From Paracoccaceae bacterium (GTDB taxonomy: Bacteria > Pseudomonadota > Alphaproteobacteria > Rhodobacterales > Rhodobacteraceae), in the NCBI GenBank assembly GCA_021296235.1, contig JAGWAS010000007.1, forward strand, positions 25,549 through 89,548: a stretch of 64,000 nucleotides of DNA, in the 5' to 3' direction. Made by a program: the position numbers and the translations under genes. The notes below the pieces were generated by a model that was not told the DNA's origin, did not search any database, and saw nothing but the letters and a program-made list of their open reading frames with translations. This document shows, in pieces, positions 36,602 through 45,733 of this stretch; positions within the stretch are counted from its first letter, which is position 1; each line of letters opens with the position of its first letter.

Positions 36602-37680
36602 GTTTCGCGGGTTTCAAAATCTATTCTGGGATCGATCCAGTTGTAAATCAGGTCGGACAGTATGTTAATGAAAAGTCCAAGTAACCCGAACATGTACAGG
36701 GTTCCGAAGACTACAGGATAGTCTCTCGCAACGGCCGCCTCAAAGCCAAGCCTCCCCAAACCGTCAAGGGAGAAAATGGTCTCGATTATGAGTGACCCGG
36801 TGAAAAAGACTGAAACGAACACTGTCGGAAAACCGGCAACCACGATAAGCATGGCGTTCCGGAACACGTGCCCATACAGGACACGACCTTCGGTCAGGCC
36901 CTTGGCGCGGGCGGTCATGACATAGTTTTTCCTGATCTCGTCCAGAAAGCTGTTCTTTGTGAGCAGAGTAAGTGTGGCGAACGCCGAGATGGTCAAAGCA
37001 AGAACAGGCAGGCTGATGTGCCAAAAGTAGTCAAGGACCTTGCCAATCAGGCTGAGTTCTTCGAAGTTGTCGGAAACAAGACCCCGCAGCGGAAACAGCT
37101 TGAAAAACGAACCTCCGGCAAACAGCACCAGCAAGAGTATGGCAAACAGGAAGCCGGGGATGGCGTAACCGACAATGATGGCACCTGACGTCCAGGTGTC
37201 AAACTTGGTGCCGTCCTTCACCGCTTTCCTTATCCCGAGCGGTATTGAAACAATGTAGGCAATCAGGGTTGACCACAGCCCCAGTGTGATCGATACCGGC
37301 ATCTTTTCGAGGATCAGATCGATGACCCCGATCGACCTGAAATAGCTTTCTCCAAAATCGAATCGGAGATAATCCCAAATCATGTGCAAGAAGCGTTCAA
37401 CAGGTGGTTTGTCGAAGCCAAACTGAACCTCAAGTTCCTTTATGAATTCCTCAGGCAGGCCGCGTGCGCCCAGGTATCTCTCATCCGACATCGTTTCCCG
37501 GAGCGCGTCCCCTCCGGTTCCCGAGATCGATTCGAATACGTCGCCTTCACCTTCAAGCTGCGCGAGGATCTGCTCAATCGGCCCGCCCGGAACAAACTGA
37601 ACCAAGGCAAAATTTATGATCATGATTCCCAGAAGGGTTGGCAAGACAAGTGCCAGCCGACGAATGATGTACGCACCCAT
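36598..37680 (-). CDS. yejB: Peptide ABC transporter permease YejB
   Basis: A 360-residue DppB-type permease: [20 protein letters not shown] at the N-terminus, [19 protein letters not shown], and the EAA region [20 protein letters not shown]. It has six or so membrane segments. It starts 21 bases after the end of the broken yejA, in the usual order A-B-E-F. It looks intact. Confidence 0.93.
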   Translation of the reverse strand: MGAYIIRRLALVLPTLLGIMIINFALVQFVPGGPIEQILAQLEGEGDVFESISGTGGDALRETMSDERYLGARGLPEEFIKELEVQFGFDKPPVERFLHMIWDYLRFDFGESYFRSIGVIDLILEKMPVSITLGLWSTLIAYIVSIPLGIRKAVKDGTKFDTWTSGAIIVGYAIPGFLFAILLLVLFAGGSFFKLFPLRGLVSDNFEELSLIGKVLDYFWHISLPVLALTISAFATLTLLTKNSFLDEIRKNYVMTARAKGLTEGRVLYGHVFRNAMLIVVAGFPTVFVSVFFTGSLIIETIFSLDGLGRLGFEAAVARDYPVVFGTLYMFGLLGLFINILSDLIYNWIDPRIDFETRET

Positions 37681-37701
37681 GAGATTTGACCAGTTCAGCC
37701 G

Positions 37702-39561
37702 TCAGAGTATGCCCGCCTCCCGGAGCACTTCTGCCTTTTGGGCATCATACCACCAGAAGTCCAGTTGACCGAGTAAGTAGGGAGGAATGGTTTCCGGATG
37801 ATCGAAGATGTCGTAGTAGGCCACGGTATGGAAACCCCTGTACCATTGAGGAGCCCAAAACTTTTCCGCTCTCAGGATTCTGTCAAGGGCACGAATTGCG
37901 TGCTTGAGATCTTCACTGTTGTCGATTTCCTGAATGACATCAATGAGTTGATCAACACCCTCATTCGCATATCCCATGTCGTTGAAGACACCGTCGATAT
38001 ACTCTGAACCAAACCTCTGCCGCAATCCGCCCGCCGATGGCTCAAGTCCAAGGCTGAAGCTGGAGGTAATGACGTCAAAATCATGGTTGCGTTCCCGGTC
38101 GGTCATCTGTGCCGGGTCGATGCGGTTGTAGACGGCGTCAATGCCGAGGGATTCAGGACTCGATCGAAGGCAGGACTGCTCTCAATGAATTCAATCTGGA
38201 GCTTTTCGCCGGCTGTATTCTGCCGCAGCCCGTCATCCCCGACCGTCCAACCTGCCTCGTCAAGCAGTGCGGATGCCTTGCGCAGATTGCTCCGGTCCAA
38301 CTGTCTCTCTCCCGAAACCGGTGCCATAACTGCCGGTTCGGTGAACACGGATTCTGGAATGAGATCCCTTATGGGTTCAAGGTATTTGAGTTCTTCGTCG
38401 CCTGGCAATCCGGTTGCGGCAAGAAAACTGTTTTCCCAGAACGAGTTGATGCGGTCATAGAGCCCATAAAACAGTGTTTCATTGGACCATTCGAAATTGA
38501 ACATCAATGCGACGGCTTCGCGAACGCGAACATCCTGGAACTTTTCACGGCGCAGATTGAACAGGAAACTTTGGCCGCTTGCGGGGGAGCCGGTGTCAAA
38601 TGTTGTCTTCACCACCCATCCGTTTTCGATGGCATCGAAGTTGTAGCCCGTGGCCCATGTCTTTGAGGAGTTCTCACTTCGGAAGGTGTAAACCCCGGCC
38701 TTGAATCCCTCGAATGCAGCCGCACTGTCGGCGAAATACTCAATCCGTATGCGTTCAAAATTTTTTCTTCCCCGGTTGATCGGAAGGTGGTCGCCCCAAT
38801 AGTTGGGGTTGCGCATGTATACCAGCCGCCGGTTTGGCTCGACCGTCTCAAGAATGTAGGGTGAAGAGCCGACGGCAGGCTCCATGCGTGATTCATCAAG
38901 TTTGGCACCGGTTCTTTCGAACCATGCCTCCGACATTATCGGAAGACTGCCAACCAGGCTGGGATATTCCCTTGGTGATTCGTCAGTGTTGAATGTGAAC
39001 CTGATTCGATGGCGATTCTCGACTTCAACCGCCTTTACCGCTTTGCCCAGTTCGCTCCGAAACGAAAAAAGTCCTTCTGCAAGAAACAGCTCATAGGTGA
39101 ATTCGACATCCTCGGCAGTCATCCGGCCTCATGTTGAACACAACCCAACTCCGGTCCTCCGGATACTCAAGAGACTCGGCAAGTTGGCCGTAATTGCCGC
39201 TCACCTCGTCTGCGGTTCCGGTCAATAGGCTTTCAAAGAAGATTGAAGAAAGCCTCCCGGCATTTCCCTTGCGGGTGTAGGGATTCATTGAATCAAACGT
39301 GCCTGGTGCCCAAATCGAGATCTCCCCGCCACGTGGCGCATACGGGTTGACGTATTCGAGATGCTCGAAGTCAGGAGGGTATTTGAGGTCGCCAAAGGTC
39401 GAGATTCCATGCGCTTTAATGACATGTTCGTCCGCTGGTGCCCCGGCTGCGGCCAAAATAAGGGCACCGGCGGCGGCTGAGCTCCCGGCCAGCTTCAGGG
39501 CTGTACAAGTAAGACCTCGGGCACTCATTCCATTCGAAAAAGCTGTTTGAATTGCTCGCAT
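37702..39561 (-). pseudogene. yejA: Broken peptide-binding protein gene yejA (two frame breaks)
   Basis: Three reading-frame pieces together cover a normal YejA solute-binding protein: 39561-39091 (signal peptide, HGISTFGDLKYPPDFEHLEYVNP), 39122-38103 (TAEDVEFTYELF to FDRVLNP) and the last piece to 37702 (LGIDAVYNRIDPAQMTDRE to the C-terminus). At 39120-39124 the text jumps from MRPD to MTAEDV, losing about 8 residues and the frame. At 38146-38150 it jumps from VLNP to LGIDA, again losing about 8 residues and returning to the first frame. Both look like out-of-frame deletions of about 25 bases (sizes inferred from family spacing). The ATG at 39561 has a GGCAGGAG ribosome-binding site. Confidence 0.85.
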
Positions 39562-40437
39562 GTGTAAATTCTCCTGCCTCAATTCTTGCCGGACCGGTTA
39601 GTGCGGTTCGAGCCACCTGCTCCAGACATCGAGAGCAAGTAGACTGGGTTGTAAACCAGCGGCACACAACTGTTCAATGTTGTTGGCCGGACATACACGA
39701 AATTGTCAGGGGCCACATCGGCAGATCTTCTCCATCTGCGGGAAACGGGTCGTGCCATTGAACCAAGGATGGTCCGAATGAGTCGATGCTTGCGAGGGTA
39801 GGTTTCGCGACGGATCCGGGCGAGTGTTGAAAGACGGCAAGTTGGTCATGTCATGGTGCACAGGACACCAAGTTGCCCGCCGACATCGGAACCGAATCTG
39901 GGCCATGCCATTTCCGGAATTGATGGCGCAGCATGTTCTGTCCAAAGCAAAACGCTCACCAAGAAATTCAAAGAGTCATCGCAAATTGAAACAACAAGAA
40001 CAGGTTTGTTGAAATTCCTGCCTTCCCGTTCACCTGTTTTCAACTGTGTTCCCGGAATTGAGCAAAAGCTGCAGCACCGGATGGCTTGATCAACGATCTC
40101 GCAGTCAGGACGGGTGCAATGACCGGTGGTTCCTGCAACATGCTCAATGGCAAATCCGCTATGGGCTTGAACAAAACGGTAATCACAGTTTGCCGACATT
40201 CAATTCAGGGATCCGGAATCACAGGTCCAAATATCGAATTGATTCAATGGGCGACGACGCCAACTGCTACTGAGTCGAAGAGCAGGGTAATGACCATTGC
40301 GGTCGACGCCATTGTTGCTGCAGCCCTGTTATCGATTGGCCTGCCGTAACGAGTGCTTTGGAGCTTTCCGCGATTTCTCAGCCCTTGGGCCGGCAACGAA
40401 ACGCTATTTCTTCAGCAGGAATTTCCCGCTCAGATCA
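39562..40437. other. 876-bp stretch without a recognisable gene
   Basis: This lies between the yejA start and the cytochrome c stop. Short open frames in all phases carry no family motif. The yej operon promoter should be at its left end. A GGTTCGAGCC near 39605 resembles a tRNA T-arm but does not fold into one. I see nothing else. Confidence 0.5.
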
Positions 40438-40959
40438 TCATTGCAGCGATTGCATCCAAGCAATGATGTTTGCACGGTCCTTTGGCTTCTTTAGGCCAAC
40501 AAAGGACATTTTGGTTCCGGGCAGATACTTTTTTGGATTTGCGAGGAATGCCGCCAACTGCTCCGGATCCCACACTCCTTCCAGATCAGCCATGGGATTG
40601 GAGTATTTGAATTCGTCAATGATGCCAATCTGGCGCCCCACAATTCCGACCAAATGCGGACCCACTCCGTTGGTTGATTCCTCCACCTTGTGGCAAGCCT
40701 TGCATTTGGCAAAAACCTTGGCACCTTTGGCGATGTCGGCTGACGCCAAGAGGGTAAGGATGTCGACAACTTCCTCAACCGGCGTATCCAATTGATCTTC
40801 CGCAATGTCGGCAAATATTGGCACCGCTCCGTGGTCATCACCGTGACCGATCGGTCCAACATGGTAGATGGACTCGGCGGCCCACTTACCCAGCAACAAA
40901 ACCAGCATCGCACCGCATAGTGCGCCAACGATCTTGGTTGCGGTCATGGTGTCGAGCAT
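40438..40959 (-). CDS. Membrane-anchored c-type cytochrome (CycM-like)
   Basis: A 173-residue monohaem cytochrome c. An uncleaved N-terminal anchor (residues 8-26) is followed by an acidic linker and a class I cytochrome domain with C86-K-A-C89-H90 for haem and the methionine ligand in PGTKMSFVG. It resembles CycM/cytochrome c552, which passes electrons from the bc1 complex to the aa3 oxidase, in line with the oxidase subunit IV gene at 17 kb. The ATG at 40959 has a GGAG site. It is divergent from pheA. Confidence 0.9.
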   Translation of the reverse strand: MLDTMTATKIVGALCGAMLVLLLGKWAAESIYHVGPIGHGDDHGAVPIFADIAEDQLDTPVEEVVDILTLLASADIAKGAKVFAKCKACHKVEESTNGVGPHLVGIVGRQIGIIDEFKYSNPMADLEGVWDPEQLAAFLANPKKYLPGTKMSFVGLKKPKDRANIIAWMQSLQ

Positions 40960-41091
40960 AGTGGGCTCCAAACTGACAGCTGGCTCTCAGGAACAAAACA
41001 TCCGGCGCCTTCTACAGACTTCCAATCCCGAATTGCAAGATGTAGTAGCTTGCCGATCACAAAAAACGCAACCTGATTGAAGAGGCAGCTG

Positions 41092-41922
41092 TTGTCAGAA
41101 ATTGTGGCCTTTCAGGGTGAACCCGGAGCATATTCCCACGAAGCGAGTCTGGAGGCGCGTCCGGACTGCGAGGTTCTTCCTTGTGGAACGTTTGAAGGTG
41201 CCGTTGAGGCGGTCAAGTCGGAAAAGGCCGATCTTGCCGTGCTCCCGGTCGAAAATTCCATCTACGGCCGCGTGGCCGACATCCACAGGCTGTTGCCGGA
41301 GTCGGGCCTGTTTGTTGTTGAAGAGGTGTTCATACGAATCCATATCAACGTGCTGGGTATGCCCGGAGCGGACATTTCAAACGCCTCCACCGCACTGAGT
41401 CATATGGTGTTGCTCGGTCAATGTCGCGAATTCATCAGGGATCGCGGCTTGCGCACCTTGGCTTGGGCTGACACTGCCGGTGCGGCAAAACACGTTGCGG
41501 AAACTGGCGACCGCAGTTTGGTTGCACTTGCATCTGAACTCGCAGGCGACATTTACGGTCTTCAGGTTTTAACCCGCCACATCGAAGATGCGGATTACAA
41601 CCGAACCCGCTTTTTCGTTATGTCCAGCGAACGGAACTTCGAGCGGCGGAATTCGGAAATGATAACCGCCTTTGTGTTTCGAGTTCGCAACATTCCCGCA
41701 GCGCTCTACAAGGCACTTGGCGGATTTGCCACAAATCGCGTCAACATGCTTAAGCTCGAAAGCTACATGGTTGGCGGTTCGTTCAATGCAACCCAGTTCT
41801 TTGCAGAAATTCAGGGGCATCCGGATGATGCAAACGTTGCGCTTGCACTTGAGGAACTGAATTTCTTCACGAACTCCGTCGATGTGCTCGGAGTCTATCC
41901 AGCAGCGGTTTCTCGGTTTTAA
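41092..41922 (+). CDS. pheA: Prephenate dehydratase
   Basis: Converts prephenate to phenylpyruvate for phenylalanine synthesis. The 276-residue monofunctional protein (no chorismate mutase domain) has the dehydratase domain with AFQGEPGAYSHEA, LPVENSIYGRV, and the catalytic-motif region NRTRFFVMS. A C-terminal ACT domain binds phenylalanine (PAALYKALGGFATNRVNMLKLES). The TTG at 41092 fits best, with GAAGAGG six bases upstream. A TTG at 41077 would add five residues. Confidence 0.93.
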   Translation: MSEIVAFQGEPGAYSHEASLEARPDCEVLPCGTFEGAVEAVKSEKADLAVLPVENSIYGRVADIHRLLPESGLFVVEEVFIRIHINVLGMPGADISNASTALSHMVLLGQCREFIRDRGLRTLAWADTAGAAKHVAETGDRSLVALASELAGDIYGLQVLTRHIEDADYNRTRFFVMSSERNFERRNSEMITAFVFRVRNIPAALYKALGGFATNRVNMLKLESYMVGGSFNATQFFAEIQGHPDDANVALALEELNFFTNSVDVLGVYPAAVSRF

Positions 41923-42009
41923 GGGGCGAGTTCAGGGGATTGGATTGAGCGAACAGCTCTTGTTGCCGCGAATAGCGAGTATGAGCTGCTCTGGTTGAAA
42001 TTGCTCGGA

Positions 42010-42972
42010 TCATCCAACCCTGCCGGACAGCCACAGCCAAATCAGGTGCGCCGCAATTGATCCGTGTCTTGGTGGAGCGATTTGGCTTTCGGGGTTGAAG
42101 AACGCGTCCTTCATTTCCTCGCGGGTCAACCAGGTGGCGGCTTCGAGTTCGTTTCTGTCCAGTGCAATTTCTGTTGATTCGGCAGAGCCGATGCATCCAA
42201 TCATGAGGGAAGAGGGGAACGGCCAAGGTTGCGATGCCACGTAGGCGACCCGTCCCACCTTGATGCCCGTTTCCTCGAAGGTTTCACGGCGAACTGCAGC
42301 CTCAATGGTTTCTCCCGGCTCCATGTATCCGGCAAGAAGGGAGTGCATTCGGTCCGGCCAACCATGCGCCCGTCCCAGCAGGACCGAGTTTCCGGACGTA
42401 ACAAGCATGATCACGACCGGGTCGGTCCGGCAAAAGTGAATGGTAGAGCAGTTTTCGCATTTTCGTTGCCATCCGCAAGCGATCATTCGGCATGGGCTGC
42501 CGCAATTGGCGCAGTGCCGATGCCGGGAATGCCATGAGAGCAGGGATTTGGCGATCGCTGCCAATTCGGAATCCGCTTCGTCAAGAGTGCCAATGAGCGA
42601 CCTCAGATTCGAAAATTTCGATCCTTTCGGAGCGTCGGGATGGCACTGCTCCGTTCGGTCAAGAATGCTGTCCGGACGTTCCGGAATGCCGGTGTCGGGC
42701 GACCATGAGGACATGTCGACGGCAAATCTTGGGGAGTTGTTCTGTAAGCCGAGAAACACCGTTTCATCAATTGCTTGCAGACAGGCATGATGCCGGTCGA
42801 GCCAACAAAGGGACCCTTTGCGGTCAACCAAGGGCTTGCCGCGCCAAACTGGCAGAATTCCGGCATCATCGCGGCGTGCCAAAGAATCGAAACTGCCCGG
42901 GCCATCGTCCGGCAGTTGCTTGCGGACAATTCCGCCGCCGGAAAATGCCATCTGGCCGATTGAACTTGTCAT
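42010..42972 (-). CDS. nudC: NAD(+) diphosphatase / NAD-cap decapping Nudix hydrolase
   Basis: A 320-residue NudC. The zinc ribbon is CANCGSPC..CENCSTIHFC (about 153-180). The Nudix box is GYMEPGETIEAAVRRETFEE, and the NudC-specific SQPWPFPSSLM follows it. It hydrolyses NADH and removes NAD caps from RNA. The N-terminal third is weakly conserved, as usual. It is convergent with pheA. Confidence 0.93.
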   Translation of the reverse strand: MTSSIGQMAFSGGGIVRKQLPDDGPGSFDSLARRDDAGILPVWRGKPLVDRKGSLCWLDRHHACLQAIDETVFLGLQNNSPRFAVDMSSWSPDTGIPERPDSILDRTEQCHPDAPKGSKFSNLRSLIGTLDEADSELAAIAKSLLSWHSRHRHCANCGSPCRMIACGWQRKCENCSTIHFCRTDPVVIMLVTSGNSVLLGRAHGWPDRMHSLLAGYMEPGETIEAAVRRETFEETGIKVGRVAYVASQPWPFPSSLMIGCIGSAESTEIALDRNELEAATWLTREEMKDAFFNPESQIAPPRHGSIAAHLIWLWLSGRVG

Positions 42973-43306
42973 GACAGCTACCGTCCCATGGACAATGGAA
43001 GGGACAGGGCGGCATGTTTCACAGTGGCGGGGGAGTGTCGTTCACTAATTTCTGCCGGTTCCGCCCTGGGGTAGCAGTGATTTCGCAATTTCCTGATCCG
43101 CTTGACTATTTTCATTTTCCGACTTCCGCCGGACTTGCTTCGGTTGCCATACACCGAGCCAAAATGACACCCAAAATTCGGGTTCGAGCGCCGCAGGTTG
43201 GGGTGTCAGCCGGAAACGGCGCAGGATGGGAGATCGGGGACATGTGCGCCGCTCATTGAAGCGCATTCTTGCCTTGCCTTGAGGGTCGCCGAATCTTATC
43301 ATTCAC
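42973..43306. other. Gap between nudC and the SRP RNA gene
   Basis: No protein gene is convincing here. Overlapping short open frames on both strands conflict with each other and with the RNA gene. The nudC promoter and the SRP RNA promoter must both lie in this stretch, but I cannot mark clear boxes. Confidence 0.4.
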
Positions 43307-43397
43307 CCGGGCTGGTGCGGGCGAATGGCTCGCGAACCCGGTCAGGTCCGAGAGGAAGCAGCCGCAGCGAAACCCGTTTGGGTCGTCGCCAGCCCGT
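43307..43397 (+). ncRNA. ffs: Signal recognition particle RNA (4.5S type)
   Basis: The universally conserved Ffh-binding hairpin is present: GGTCAGGTCC, a GAGA tetraloop and GGAAGCAGCC at about 43340-43363. The usual loop is GGAA, and GAGA still fits the GNRA rule. The closing helix pairs GGGCTGG (43309-43315) with CCAGCCC (43389-43395), giving a short bacterial SRP RNA of about 90-97 nt. With protein Ffh it targets membrane proteins to the translocon. In many alphaproteobacteria this gene lies directly before dnaX. Here two genes intervene. Ends are approximate. Confidence 0.9.
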
Positions 43398-43601
43398 TCA
43401 GCCAGTTGTGGCGGCGCGAGCCAGAAGATTGATGCACCGGGTTGCCCGGCAATGGACCCGGGAACATGACACTCCATGCCCGGGTGAACGGAATTCCATG
43501 AGAAAATCCCTGGACTTGCACAGAACTTGCTCATTTCCAGGGTTGCAAATTGAATTGCCTCCGCGGGAAAATCCACGACATTTCGATTTTGGAGGAGTCT
43601 G

Positions 43602-44039
43602 ATGGCACCGACGCCCGAAATGCTGCTGGCCCGCAGGCAATACAAAATGCTGCTGCGGGAATTGATTGAGGGGCGTCCCTCCGGTACCAGGCAGTCAATT
43701 GCCCGCAGAATTGGTAGATCCCGAAGCTTCATCAGCCAAGTCCTCAACCCGGATTCCAAGGTTCCTCTTCCCGAACAATATGTTCCTGTTGTGATGAAGG
43801 TGTGCGAATTCTCTGAAGGAGATGTTGCGGAATTCATGGAATACTATGAAGCCGCACATCCGAAAAAAAACACAGAACTCGTGCATTCAGGAACCGACAC
43901 CATGATAATCTCCCTGCCCAGATTCGCGTCTCAGGAGCAGCGAAAGGCTGTTGAGGAAGCAATTTTGGAAACCGCGGACCGGATCATAGCCGCTTCGCTC
44001 ACGGTCAAACGGCGAAAATCCCGAACATCCATGAAATAG
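43602..44039 (+). CDS. HTH-like DNA-binding protein, unknown function
   Basis: I do not recognise a named family for this 145-residue protein. Residues about 25-55 (RPSGTRQSIARRIGRSRSFI) read as a Xre/Cro-type helix-turn-helix. The rest contains a possible dimerisation helix near residues 100-135 (RFASQEQRKAVEEAILETAD) and a basic tail. The ATG has a strong GGAGGAG site eight bases upstream, which supports it as real. It lies between the SRP RNA and the convergent ankyrin gene, whose stop is 9 bases away. Confidence 0.7.
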   Translation: MAPTPEMLLARRQYKMLLRELIEGRPSGTRQSIARRIGRSRSFISQVLNPDSKVPLPEQYVPVVMKVCEFSEGDVAEFMEYYEAAHPKKNTELVHSGTDTMIISLPRFASQEQRKAVEEAILETADRIIAASLTVKRRKSRTSMK

Positions 44040-44048
44040 GCGTCAGAT

Positions 44049-45569
44049 TCAGTATGGTCCGCCAGCAACCACCTGCTCGGGACGGTCACAAGACCATTTG
44101 AGGAGAAAATTCGCCATTTCCTGAGCGCCTGCGAACTCAATCATATTGGTGTTCAAATTCACTCCTGCCTGCAGGGCAAGTCGTGCACATGCGATGTGGT
44201 TGCGCGAGTGCCGGTGGGGACAGTTCTCCGACCCATGAATGATTGTGGACAGCAGGTTTCCGCCAAAGCCGTTGATGTGGTTGAGATTCGGTCCCAGCGT
44301 CAGGAGCCAATCCATGGACTCCGCCAATCCTTCCCATCCCGCCAGATGCAGCGGTGTCATCTTCATCTCGTCGCATGAGTCATGGTCAAATCCATGCTTC
44401 ACGAGCCTCCTTGCGTGTTCAAGTTTGTCGGGGAACTGAATCAGGTTGGTCAGCAGATTGACCGTTTCTCCGGAAAGCTCGTGCCCATGCAGCGTCGCGT
44501 CCGCCAGTGCGGTGCCGTCCGCAATTGCCGCCAGCAACGTTTCGGTTTTGTCGAGGGGGAGGGCGCCCCCGAATAGTGCGATCGCTTCTGCGACCTCCTC
44601 GTTTCCGTAAATCCGGGCATAGGCATAGGGTGAGTGACCGCAGTAAAGCTGGCGGCAGTTGGCGCCTGCATTGAGTAGCATTTGTGCCATGCGGCCATCT
44701 GCCATCCTTCGGGCTGCCTGATGAAGGGCAGGTACCGCGAGCGGTGGCTCGCCGCCAGGATGTGTCGCCACTCCAGCGTTTACATCCGCACCATGATCAA
44801 GAAGCATTCCCACAATTTTGTGATTGTTGAAGTCAATTGCACGCAACAGCGCATTGGTGCCTTTGATCCGAGCACCGAACTGCAACAGAAGCTGGGTGCC
44901 GTCACAGTTTCCCAATTCGGTTGAGTGATAGAGAGATTCATCATCATTCGGATCTGCACCGTTCTCGAGAAGCCAGCGGGCAAGCGGCAAATTTCCTGCA
45001 TGGCCGATCGCTCCGTAGAGGGCCGACAATGTGTGAAGAGAGCCAGGTTCGATAGGCAGGCTGTCATTGACGTCAGCACCGGATCGGACGAGAGCGTCGA
45101 CCAAAGCAAGCATCTGCGGCTCCTTTTCCGGGGCCGCGTGAATGTAGCGGGAGAAAGCCAGGTGCAGGATGGGGCGTCGCAACCTGACTGGCTTTATTGC
45201 GCATCCGGGGTCGGCAGCCAACCTGCGCTTGACTGCAACCTCGTCATAGAGAGCCAGTTCCAATCCGATATTGTCGTTTGCGAGTTTCGGGTCGGCATCC
45301 AACAGACGTTGCACAACCCAATCTTGACCGAAATGGAGTGCGATTCGGAGTCGCTCCACCCTTTCTTTTCGATTCATGGATTTGGCCGCGAACTCAAAAT
45401 AACAGTCCGGCCAGTTTTGTAACCCGGCCTCGCGGGCAATGGTGTCGAGTGCATCGGACATCAGGATTTCAACGTCCGCAGACGCGGTGCCGCAGGACTC
45501 AATGTTCCTGCGCCTGGCAGCAACCAAGGCTTCGGCGCGATGTCGCAGTTCTTCGAGGTGGTTTACCAT
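44049..45569 (-). CDS. Ankyrin-repeat protein
   Basis: A 506-residue protein with no signal peptide and no membrane segment. From about residue 120 it shows ankyrin-type repeats, for example LARWLLENGADPNDDESLYH, VGMLLDHGADVNAGV, PALHQAARRMADGRMAQML and TPLHLAGWEGLAESMDWLL. The N-terminal 100 residues are a different alpha-helical region. Ankyrin arrays bind proteins, and the partner here is unknown. The ATG at 45569 sits inside a 16-base perfect palindrome. The frame upstream overlaps the divergent dnaX leader. Confidence 0.85.
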   Translation of the reverse strand: MVNHLEELRHRAEALVAARRRNIESCGTASADVEILMSDALDTIAREAGLQNWPDCYFEFAAKSMNRKERVERLRIALHFGQDWVVQRLLDADPKLANDNIGLELALYDEVAVKRRLAADPGCAIKPVRLRRPILHLAFSRYIHAAPEKEPQMLALVDALVRSGADVNDSLPIEPGSLHTLSALYGAIGHAGNLPLARWLLENGADPNDDESLYHSTELGNCDGTQLLLQFGARIKGTNALLRAIDFNNHKIVGMLLDHGADVNAGVATHPGGEPPLAVPALHQAARRMADGRMAQMLLNAGANCRQLYCGHSPYAYARIYGNEEVAEAIALFGGALPLDKTETLLAAIADGTALADATLHGHELSGETVNLLTNLIQFPDKLEHARRLVKHGFDHDSCDEMKMTPLHLAGWEGLAESMDWLLTLGPNLNHINGFGGNLLSTIIHGSENCPHRHSRNHIACARLALQAGVNLNTNMIEFAGAQEMANFLLKWSCDRPEQVVAGGPY

Positions 45570-45576
45570 GGTAAAC
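45561..45576. promoter_or_regulatory. 16-bp perfect palindrome over the ankyrin-gene start codon
   Basis: GTTTACCATGGTAAAC is a perfect inverted repeat of eight bases per side whose centre is the start codon of the ankyrin-repeat gene. A DNA-binding protein here would block initiation, and in RNA the start codon could be hidden in a self-pairing duplex. It could also be chance. Confidence 0.4.
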
Positions 45577-45733
45577 TTCAACAACCCTTGGATCCGGCGT
45601 TTGCGCATCAATTGCGGACGCAACTCATGCACGGGTGCAGAATGGGTCAAAAGCCGCCCCAACTGCGCGGCACCATATGGACGTTTGCCGGACCTGCAAG
45701 TAGTTTGGGGCAGGTTTCATCCAAAAGGACGCC

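Noticed and set aside
39595..39670. tRNA-like T-arm GGTTCGAGCC
   Set aside because: The flanking bases do not pair into a five-base stem and no acceptor or anticodon arm can be built.
43253..43837. Minus-strand open frame of 194 codons
   Set aside because: It overlaps the SRP RNA gene and the well-started HTH-like gene on the other strand and shows no family motif.
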